A stretch of 8,882 nucleotides of DNA from an uncultured Actinoplanes sp. (GTDB lineage Bacteria > Actinomycetota > Actinomycetes > Mycobacteriales > Micromonosporaceae), in assembly GCA_934667465.1 (NCBI GenBank), contig CAKUMG010000179.1, positions 1 to 8,882 on the forward strand, written 5' to 3'. The stretch's first letter is position 1. Each line of letters opens with the position of its first letter. A program made the position numbers and the translations under genes. Below the pieces are notes generated by a model that did no database searches, had not been told where the DNA came from, and was given only the letters and a program-made list of their open reading frames with translations. Below are positions 1-5,124 of this stretch, piece by piece.

Positions 1-1211
1 CGGCTGACCAGCACCACCACGGCGAGATCGCCGCGCACGAGCACCGGCATTAGCCGGGTCATCCCGCCGGGCAGGCGGGCGTCGCCGGTCACCGGCAGCC
101 TCGGCACCCAGATCCCCGGCGCCGTGTCGCCAGCGGTTTCCCCGGACACCGAGACCCTGGGTGCTGGTCCGCTCCCGGCCTCCGTCGGCACCGGTGCGCT
201 GCCGGCTTGGACTGGCGGAAGCCCGCTGAACGATCGCAGCAGTGGCTGCAGCAGGGTCAGGCACGCGACGAGGCCGGCATATGGGTTGCCGGGCAGCCCC
301 ACGAGCCACCGCCCACTCGGCAGCGAGGCGAGCACCTGCGGATTGCCGGGCCGGCACGCGACCCGGTCGACCACCAGCTCGCCGCCCACTGCCTCGATCG
401 CCTGGCGCAGCTGCTCGCGCCGCCCGGCCGACGAGGACCCGCTGACCGCCACGATCTCGGCCTCGCTTCCGGCCTCCTGCAGCGCCGCACTGAGCGCCTG
501 CGAGCCCCCGCGCGCCACCCTCACCCCCGAGACGACACCACCCGATGCAGCCACGAGCGATTCCACCATCGGTCCGGACACGTCATATCCTTCACCGGCC
601 TCGCCTCGCTCCGGCGCTGCCCCCGCGCCGTCCGGCCCCGCGCCCTGCATGCCCGAGCCCTGCATGCCCGGCCCCCGAGCGGCTGCGACCCAGTCGCCGC
701 TGATCAGCAGCATCACCCGCGGTCGCCGGCGCACGCTGACCGTGCTCACGCCGCCCTGGAGGAGCAGCCCCGCCAGGGCGGGCGTGATCGTGCGACCGGC
801 CGGCGCCAGCACATCCCCGGCGCGCACGTCCTCGCCCGCACGGCGGATGGAGGACCCGGATCCGATCGGCCCGGTCACCAGAGCCCCGTCAACCGTGGCC
901 GTCTCGTGAGCGATCACCGCCCGGGCCCCGGCCGGCACGGCGGCACCCGTGGTGACCCGGGCCGCCTCGCCCGCGGCCAGCCGCCCCTGCGTCATCCGCC
1001 AGGGCCCGACGCCCGCCACGGCGAATCCGTCCACGGCGGCCAGATCAGCCCCGGGGAGGTCCGCCGCGGCGGCCGCGGGCGTCGCCAGCACGCGCCCGAC
1101 CGCCGAGCCCACCGGCAACTGCTCGGTGGGAAGCGGTCCGGCGGCCTGGGCGGCGAAGGCCCGCGCCGTGCGCCAGGGCATCCCCTCGGGACGGGGCCGG
1201 CCGGCGGTCAT
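1..1211 (-). CDS. MoeA-like molybdopterin protein, divergent, C-terminus cut off by window edge
   Basis: MoeA proteins insert molybdenum into adenylylated molybdopterin in the cytoplasm. The visible 403 codons follow the MoeA layout. VDGFAVAG is at 60-67, TGAAVPAGARAVI at 88-100 and IRRAGEDVRAGDVL at 122-135. A MogA-like nucleotide/MPT-binding domain spans about 166-312, with ISGD at 170-173, YDVSGPMV at 209-216 and GLPGNPYAG at 305-313. The beginning of the C-terminal beta domain follows. Family hallmarks are altered: the usual SGGVSxGxxD reads SGSSSAGRREQ (258-268), and the usual KPGKP reads CRPGNP (286-291). A Gly/Met/Gln-rich insertion with two GMQG repeats lies at about 180-200. The start ATG (1209-1211) overlaps the stop of the upstream merR-like gene as ATGA, so translation is probably coupled. 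The MoeA family call is firm. Whether it is a working molybdotransferase, a paralogue with another ligand, or a decaying copy is open. Confidence 0.85.
   Translation of the reverse strand, partial: MTAGRPRPEGMPWRTARAFAAQAAGPLPTEQLPVGSAVGRVLATPAAAAADLPGADLAAVDGFAVAGVGPWRMTQGRLAAGEAARVTTGAAVPAGARAVIAHETATVDGALVTGPIGSGSSIRRAGEDVRAGDVLAPAGRTITPALAGLLLQGGVSTVSVRRRPRVMLLISGDWVAAARGPGMQGSGMQGAGPDGAGAAPERGEAGEGYDVSGPMVESLVAASGGVVSGVRVARGGSQALSAALQEAGSEAEIVAVSGSSSAGRREQLRQAIEAVGGELVVDRVACRPGNPQVLASLPSGRWLVGLPGNPYAGLVACLTLLQPLLRSFSGLPPVQAGSAPVPTEAGSGPAPRVSVSGETAGDTAPGIWVPRLPVTGDARLPGGMTRLMPVLVRGDLAVVVLVS
643..672 (-). repeat. Two tandem 15-bp repeats inside the moeA-like gene
   Basis: Two adjacent 15-bp copies (643-657 and 658-672) match at 13 of 15 positions and share CCCTGCATGCCCG on the plus strand. 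Read on the coding strand they give PGMQG and SGMQG, in frame, within a low-complexity insertion between the SGD and YD motifs of the molybdopterin-binding domain. This is probably a slippage expansion in a surface loop. Confidence 0.75.
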
Positions 1212-2107
1212 CGGCGGTCCTTGCGGCGGGTGAGCCAGCGCATGACCTCGAGGGCATGCCCGGGTGGCTCGACGATCGGATGGAACACGTGCTCGACCAC
1301 GTCGTCGGCCACGATCAGCGTCAGCCGCCGGTAGAGGGTCATGTCGCCGACGCTGAACGTGGGCAGGCCCACCGCGCCGGCCAGCGTCAGCCGCGGATCG
1401 GGGATCAGCGGATAGGGCAGGCGAAGCCGGTGCACGAGCTCCCGTTGATAGCCGGTGGACTGTGCGGACAGCCCGTAGACGCGGGCGGCGCCGGCCCGGA
1501 CCAGCTCGCCGTGGTGGTCGCGGAACCAGGACGCCTGCTCGGTGCTGCCCCGGGCGCCGGGGATCTCGCTCAGGCCGCGGGGCAGGTCGACCCCGGGCCG
1601 CCCGGTGAGGGGGTAGACGAACACGACGGTCAGCCCGCGGCCCAGCGACCCGAGGTCGACCGGCCGGCCGTCGGTGCCGTAGAAGTGCAGTGCCGGCAGC
1701 CGGGTGCCCACCAGGGACCCCGGATCGGCGAGACCGGACCCGCCGGGGCTCGCCGTCCGGCCGGCCGCCGCGTCGAGCCGCGCGCCGAGCGCGTCGCGCT
1801 GCGCCGTGAGCTGGCCGATCCGCTCCTGCAGATGCGAGATGGCGCTGCGGTAGGTGGCCACGCCGGCCGCGCACACCCCACCCGCCTCGATGCCGTCCGC
1901 GAGCGACTCGACGAACGGGCGCGTCTCCTCGACGCTGAGCCCGAGCGCCGTCAGCTCGCGGATCTGCGCGACCATCCGCTCGGCGACCGGCTCGTACTCC
2001 CGGTAGCCGTTGCTCAGCCGCCGGGGCACGACCAGCCCCGCCGCCTCGTAATACCGCAGTGCGCGCACGGTCGTGCCCGTCCGTCGCGCAAGCTCACCCA
2101 CTCGCAT
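1208..2107 (-). CDS. MerR-family regulator fused to a cysteine-less peroxiredoxin-like domain (299 aa)
   Basis: Residues 1-70 form a MerR winged helix-turn-helix (MRVGELARRTGTTVRALRYY, then the AGL and NGYREY wing). Residues 72-115 contain a dimerisation helix with the only cysteine of the protein (C79). After a Gly/Pro/Ser linker, 130-295 resemble a thioredoxin-fold peroxiredoxin: LVGTRLPALHFYGTDGRPVDL, VVFVYPLTGRPGVDLP at 161-176, IPGARGSTEQASWFRDH at 182-198 and LIPDP at 234-238. From memory, enzymes of this subfamily have GCTPQSC where this protein has GSTEQAS, so the peroxidatic position is S188 and the second Cys is S193. The domain is therefore probably a sensor or binding module, not a peroxidase. 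An upstream in-frame ATG at 2146 exists, but it falls within the promoter's -35 box, and homology begins at the ATG at 2107, so I choose 2107. The gene is likely autoregulated and co-transcribed with the MoeA-like gene. Confidence 0.88.
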   Translation of the reverse strand: MRVGELARRTGTTVRALRYYEAAGLVVPRRLSNGYREYEPVAERMVAQIRELTALGLSVEETRPFVESLADGIEAGGVCAAGVATYRSAISHLQERIGQLTAQRDALGARLDAAAGRTASPGGSGLADPGSLVGTRLPALHFYGTDGRPVDLGSLGRGLTVVFVYPLTGRPGVDLPRGLSEIPGARGSTEQASWFRDHHGELVRAGAARVYGLSAQSTGYQRELVHRLRLPYPLIPDPRLTLAGAVGLPTFSVGDMTLYRRLTLIVADDVVEHVFHPIVEPPGHALEVMRWLTRRKDRR

Positions 2108-2114
2108 GCCGGAG

Positions 2115-2146
2115 ACGATAAACCCGCACCTCAGGGTGCGGGTCAA
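2115..2146 (-). promoter_or_regulatory. MerR-type promoter of the merR-moeA unit, apparently leaderless
   Basis: On the minus strand TTGACC (2146-2141) and TATCGT (2120-2115) are separated by 20 bp, or by 19 bp if the -10 box is read as TTATCG. This is the overlong spacing typical of promoters that MerR proteins activate by DNA distortion. The -10 box ends 7 nt before the ATG at 2107, so the transcript would start at or next to the start codon. No Shine-Dalgarno sequence is visible there (CTCCGGC). Confidence 0.72.
2122..2143. promoter_or_regulatory. Perfect inverted repeat, probable MerR operator
   Basis: The arms ACCCGCACC (2122-2130) and GGTGCGGGT (2135-2143) are perfect reverse complements around a 4-nt centre, TCAG. 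The dyad lies between the -35 and -10 boxes, overlapping the -35 end. That is the expected position for a MerR dimer, most simply the product of the gene that follows. It does not look like a terminator, because no T run follows on either strand. Confidence 0.75.
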
Positions 2147-2162
2147 GGTGACGAGGCTCGCC

Positions 2163-2171
2163 TGTGGACAA
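2163..2171 (-). other. Single DnaA-box-like 9-mer
   Basis: TTGTCCACA on the minus strand equals the DnaA-box consensus favoured in high-GC actinomycetes. It lies in the gap between the STAS gene and the merR-like promoter, 17 bp upstream of the -35 box. Only one copy is seen and there is no AT-rich unwinding element, so this is not an origin. It could be a chance match or a DnaA titration or regulatory site. Confidence 0.3.
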
Positions 2172-2232
2172 CCGGTTCAGCGGCTCCGGACTCTGCAAGA
2201 CTTCCGGCGTGGAAGACCGGAGGCGGTGGCCG

Positions 2233-2568
2233 TCACCGGAGAGCGTCGGAAAGGGGGCGGTCCATGAGCTGGCGTGGGATCCCGGCGGCGGCCAGCCGCC
2301 CGGTGAGCGAGGCGGGGGTGTTGTCCAGGCGCACCGAGACGTGGTGGTCGTCGCAGAGGAAGCAGGCGGCGGCCAGCGTGCCGACGTTGATGGGGTCGAG
2401 GTGGGAGACGTCGCCGAGGTCCACGATCAGCCGGGAGGGCCGCACCCGGCGCACGGCGTGCACGAGCACCCGCCGCAGCTCGGCGGCGCAGTCGGCACCG
2501 ACCACCCCGTGCGGGTGGACCACCAGTGCCCCGTCGGCACGGCTCACGACATCCACGGCGTCCGACAT
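2233..2568 (-). CDS. STAS-domain protein, anti-sigma factor antagonist-like, without the phospho-acceptor Ser (111 aa)
   Basis: The whole protein is one SpoIIAA-like STAS domain: a beta strand GALVVHPHGVV (13-23), helix CAAELRRVLVHAVRR (27-41), strand RLIVDLGDVSHLDP (46-59), helix NVGTLAAACFLCDD (61-74), strand SVRLDN, then helix SLTGRLAAAGI. In classical anti-anti-sigma factors the loop after the third strand reads D-S-S/T-G, and its Ser is phosphorylated by an anti-sigma kinase. Here it reads DPINVG (58-63), with no Ser or Thr. The protein may therefore be constitutively active, or may be a partner module in a signalling complex. I choose the ATG at 2568 because GGAAGG precedes it by 7 nt. 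A longer form from 2601 has no comparable site. No anti-sigma kinase is in the window. Confidence 0.85.
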   Translation of the reverse strand: MSDAVDVVSRADGALVVHPHGVVGADCAAELRRVLVHAVRRVRPSRLIVDLGDVSHLDPINVGTLAAACFLCDDHHVSVRLDNTPASLTGRLAAAGIPRQLMDRPLSDALR

Positions 2569-2575
2569 CCCACGA

Positions 2576-2581
2576 CCTTCC
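2576..2581 (-). promoter_or_regulatory. Ribosome binding site deciding the STAS gene start
   Basis: GGAAGG lies 7 nt before the ATG at 2568 on the minus strand. It favours this start over the in-frame ATG at 2601. Confidence 0.65.
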
Positions 2582-2612
2582 GCTTCCGGTTGGCCCCCCA
2601 TGTCCTGGCGTC

Positions 2613-2642
2613 AGACTAACCACGATCATGAGGCCGGGTCGA
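2613..2642 (-). promoter_or_regulatory. Possible promoter of the STAS gene
   Basis: On the minus strand TCGACC (2642-2637) and TAGTCT (2618-2613) are separated by 18 bp. They would give a leader of about 40 nt containing the GGAAGG ribosome binding site. The -35 match is weak and the call rests on pattern alone. Confidence 0.35.
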
Positions 2643-2857
2643 CACCACTCACCGGAACGAGTCGGCCGCCGGAGCCCGCCCGGGTGGATCTCCGGCGACC
2701 TGCCGGGCAAGATCACCAGGTCAGCGCGGCGGGCCGGTCCCCGGGGCGGCGATCCCACGAATTCTCAAGAATCCGGAAGACGACATGCCGGCGACGCTCC
2801 GGGGAACTCTCGGCGCAGGCATGGCCGTGCCGGAGGGGAAGCGGCGAGAATCCTCCG

Positions 2858-3712
2858 GTGCACCGGGCCAACGACTACTACGGCCACTCGGCCGTCCTGG
2901 CTCGCTATTGCGGCGTGCCCGGTGAACCCCCACCCCGCATCCACGGCTACCTCCAGCACGGCTGGAACATCGGCGACGGGATGGCGGCCGACCACGAGTG
3001 GGTGGCCGGAGTGCCGCTGTTCCTCTGGTCGGAACGGACCCGCCGCCGGGCGTGGTCGCTGGGCCGGCGCGGCACCTACGTGGTGGGCGCACCGTGGGCA
3101 TACCTGCTGCGGCTCGATCCCGGTCCGGCTCAGCCCCCGCCGCGGGAGGGCACGATCTGGTACCCGTTCCACGGCTGGGAGGGCCAGCACGTGCGCGGCG
3201 ACCACGACCGGCTCATCGACCAGATCAAGCAGACCGAGCCCGGTCCGGTCACCGCCTGCCTCTACTGGCAGGAATACCGGACCCCGGCGGTGCGGCGCCG
3301 CTACGAGAACGCGGGCTTCCGGGTGATCTGCCACGGCTACCGGGGCAACGCGCGCGAGGCCGGGGACGCCGGCTTCCTGGAGCGCCAGCTGACCGAGCTG
3401 CGCCGCCACCGGCGCGTGGCGTCCAACCGGCTGAGCAGCGCGGTCTGGTACGGCATCCTGGCCGGCTGCGAACCCGCCGTCTACGGCGACCCGATGGTGC
3501 TGGAGAACGAGGACCCCGCCCACGGCGGGCAGGCGCGGATCCGGCGGCAATGGGCCGGGCTGCACGGCGAGCAGATCGACGGGACCGCCGCCTACGAAGC
3601 CGCGGTCGAGGAGCTCGGCGCGGACCGGCTGGTTCCGCCCGCGGAGCTGCGCCGGCTGTTCCGGTGGCAGGGGGAGAAGGCAGCAGGCGACAGCAGGGAG
3701 AGCGCACCATGA
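2858..3712 (+). CDS. Uncharacterised protein of a glycan locus, GT-B-like features (284 aa)
   Basis: I do not recognise a named family. The protein is aromatic- and His-rich, with ANDYYGH (4-10), GYLQHGWNIGDG (30-41), FLWSER (55-60), VVGAPWAYLL (75-84), IWYPFHGWEG (100-109), CLYWQEY (134-140), VICHGYRGN (156-164) and ASNRLSSAVWYGILAGCEPAVYGD (188-211). The QHGW and FHGWEG motifs, and a late SNxxSSxxxYGxxxGxxPxxYG stretch, resemble the acceptor- and donor-side loops of GT-B enzymes such as capsule or teichoic-acid polymerising transferases. A transferase role in surface glycan assembly is inferred from these and from its neighbours. I see no signal peptide or membrane segment. The start is GTG (2858-2860). 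The frame is open far upstream, but conserved-looking sequence begins here, and only a weak GGCGAG could serve as ribosome site. The stop overlaps the next gene as ATGA. Confidence 0.72.
   Translation: MHRANDYYGHSAVLARYCGVPGEPPPRIHGYLQHGWNIGDGMAADHEWVAGVPLFLWSERTRRRAWSLGRRGTYVVGAPWAYLLRLDPGPAQPPPREGTIWYPFHGWEGQHVRGDHDRLIDQIKQTEPGPVTACLYWQEYRTPAVRRRYENAGFRVICHGYRGNAREAGDAGFLERQLTELRRHRRVASNRLSSAVWYGILAGCEPAVYGDPMVLENEDPAHGGQARIRRQWAGLHGEQIDGTAAYEAAVEELGADRLVPPAELRRLFRWQGEKAAGDSRESAP
3695..3700 (+). promoter_or_regulatory. Ribosome binding site of the methyltransferase-like gene
   Basis: AGGGAG lies 8 nt before the ATG at 3709, inside the 3' end of the upstream gene. It supports this start and independent or coupled re-initiation at the ATGA overlap. 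Confidence 0.65.
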
Positions 3713-5118
3713 CGCAGCACACCCAGGACATCCAGGAGACCCGGGGCGCGGTCCGGTTCGTGGGCGGCGAGATGCTGAACTGGTCGGATCTGGACGGCAC
3801 GCACGGGCCCGGGCCGGTGCGCGGCGCTGCCCTGGCACCCTTCCTCGCGGCGGCGCGCGGGCGCACCCTGATCGCCGGCCCGCACGACCCCGCCCTGCTC
3901 GACGCTGTTCCGGGCGCCACCCTGCTGGTGCGTGGCGTCGCGGATGCCGAGACACTGTCCCGGCGGGCCGGGGCGACCGTGCTCTGTGGCGGCCCGGCGA
4001 AGCTGAGTGCCGAGGCGCCGTTCGACACCGTGATCGCCCTGGCCGGGCTCGAGTGCCTGGGCACGGCCGAGCAGGACGACCTCGGCTGGGCCGAGACGCT
4101 CGACCTGCTGCGGGAGGCCCTCGCGCCCGGGGGTGTGCTGATCCTGGGGCTGGAGAATCTCGCGAGCGTCCATCGCCGGCTCGCCGTGCCGCAGCCGCCG
4201 TCCGACGCGGGCTGGACGCCGCTGCCGGACGAGTCACGGCCCGCGGGGCTGATCCAGGCGCGCGCGGTGCTGGGGCAGGCCACCCGGGCCTTCGGGGTCT
4301 ATCCGGGATTGCAGGGCCCCGAGGTGATTCTGGACGAGCAGGCGCGCGGTGGCGTCGTCGAGGCCGCGCTGACCCGGGCGTTCGCGGGGCACGAGGCGGT
4401 GGTGGCCGACCCGGGCGCGATGGCCGTGGAGTTCGTGCGGCAGGGGCTCGGGGTGCTGGCGGCACCGGCCTGGATCGTCGTGGCGGCGAGGGACGAGGTA
4501 CGGCTGCCAGAGGTGCCCTGCGGGCCGCCGCGCGGGCCCGAGGGGCCGACGCTGGAGAGCGCCGTCGAGCGCGCGGCGGGCCGCCGGGACCTGCCCGAGC
4601 TGCGGCGCCTGCTCGCGGCGTGGCAGGCGAGCCCCGCAGCCGGGGTGCGCGCCGGACAGGTGATCCTGACGGCCGAGGGCGGCTTCGTGCCGCTGGTGCC
4701 GGCGGCCGGCCCGGCGGACGCGTTGCGCGAGCTCGCCGAGCGGCTCTACCGGGGCGGTTTCCCGCATCCGTGGCCCGACGTGCGCAGCGCCGGTGAGGTG
4801 GCGGCGCTGCTGGCCGCGATGGCAGGCCTGGACGGCGACGCGGTCGGCCACGTGAGCGACTCGGGCGAGGCTGAGGAAGCGGCTGAACCGGTGGTGCTGA
4901 CGGAGGTGCTGGCCGAGCGGGACAGGCTTCGAGGGGAGGTTGCCGAGGCGTGGGCGCAGGCGGCGTTCTTCGAGGGCGAGCTCAATGCCGGGGAAGCGGA
5001 GGTGCGGGAGCTGCGGCGGACCGTGGAGCTGCTCAGCGGGTCGGGTCCGGCACGGGCGGGGCAGGTGTTCGTGGGCGGGGTGCGGGCGGCGCGGCGGGTG
5101 TTGCGGCGGCGGTCGTGA
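3709..5118 (+). CDS. SAM-methyltransferase-like protein with C-terminal coiled coil (469 aa)
   Basis: The first ~260 residues have the order of a class I Rossmann methyltransferase: strand RTLIAGP (52-58), strand ATLLVRG (70-76), TVLCGGPAKL (90-99), acidic strand FDTVIALAGLECL (105-117), helix WAETLDLLREALAPGG (127-142), then strand VLILGLEN (143-150). The glycine-rich SAM loop (usual E/DxGxGxG) is replaced by GPHDP (57-61), so SAM binding is uncertain. Residues 283-371 form an alpha-helical region, and 397-443 form a Glu/Arg/Leu-rich coiled coil (LTEVLAERDRLRGEVAEAWA onward) before a basic tail, VRAARRVLRRRS. Methyltransferases with terminal coiled coils occur in O-antigen and capsule loci, where the coil can scaffold partners. 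Its place directly after the GT-B-like gene (ATGA overlap) fits a glycan-modifying or complex-organising role. Catalytic activity is not established. Confidence 0.75.
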   Translation: MTQHTQDIQETRGAVRFVGGEMLNWSDLDGTHGPGPVRGAALAPFLAAARGRTLIAGPHDPALLDAVPGATLLVRGVADAETLSRRAGATVLCGGPAKLSAEAPFDTVIALAGLECLGTAEQDDLGWAETLDLLREALAPGGVLILGLENLASVHRRLAVPQPPSDAGWTPLPDESRPAGLIQARAVLGQATRAFGVYPGLQGPEVILDEQARGGVVEAALTRAFAGHEAVVADPGAMAVEFVRQGLGVLAAPAWIVVAARDEVRLPEVPCGPPRGPEGPTLESAVERAAGRRDLPELRRLLAAWQASPAAGVRAGQVILTAEGGFVPLVPAAGPADALRELAERLYRGGFPHPWPDVRSAGEVAALLAAMAGLDGDAVGHVSDSGEAEEAAEPVVLTEVLAERDRLRGEVAEAWAQAAFFEGELNAGEAEVRELRRTVELLSGSGPARAGQVFVGGVRAARRVLRRRS

Positions 5119-5124
5119 CCTCGT

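Larger units (their letters stand above)
2569..2857. other. Divergent intergenic region between the STAS gene and the plus-strand glycan operon
   Basis: These 289 bp separate two divergent genes. The left end holds the STAS leader and possible promoter. A short dyad, ATTCT-CA-AGAAT, lies at 2761-2772 in a locally less GC-rich stretch and could belong to the promoter region of the plus-strand operon. I see no convincing -35/-10 pair for that operon and no conserved protein in either direction. Confidence 0.4.

Noticed and set aside
207..1334. Plus-strand open frame opposite the moeA-like gene
   Set aside because: Arg/His/Pro-rich with no domain. The minus strand here reads as a clear MoeA family protein.
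2108..2146. Longer MerR-like protein starting at the ATG at 2146
   Set aside because: The extra 13 residues are encoded by the promoter dyad and -35 box, and MerR homology begins at MRVGELARR.
2163..2171. Replication origin suggested by the DnaA-like box
   Set aside because: Single box, no cluster, no AT-rich element and no dnaA or dnaN nearby.
2172..2232. Possible terminator after the STAS gene (CTTCC-ACGCC-GGAAG dyad)
   Set aside because: Arms of only 5 bp with no following T run; not distinguishable from background in this GC-rich DNA.
1256..2857. Plus-strand frame open from about 1256 continuously into the gene ending at 3712, which would make an 818-residue protein
   Set aside because: The upstream half lies antisense to the MerR-like and STAS genes and has the low-complexity composition of a GC-rich shadow frame. 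Conserved-looking sequence starts only near 2858.
2765..4465. Long minus-strand open frame opposite the GT-B-like and methyltransferase-like genes
   Set aside because: Its sequence is Pro/Arg/Ala low complexity and it crosses two well-supported coupled genes, so it is an antisense artefact of high GC.
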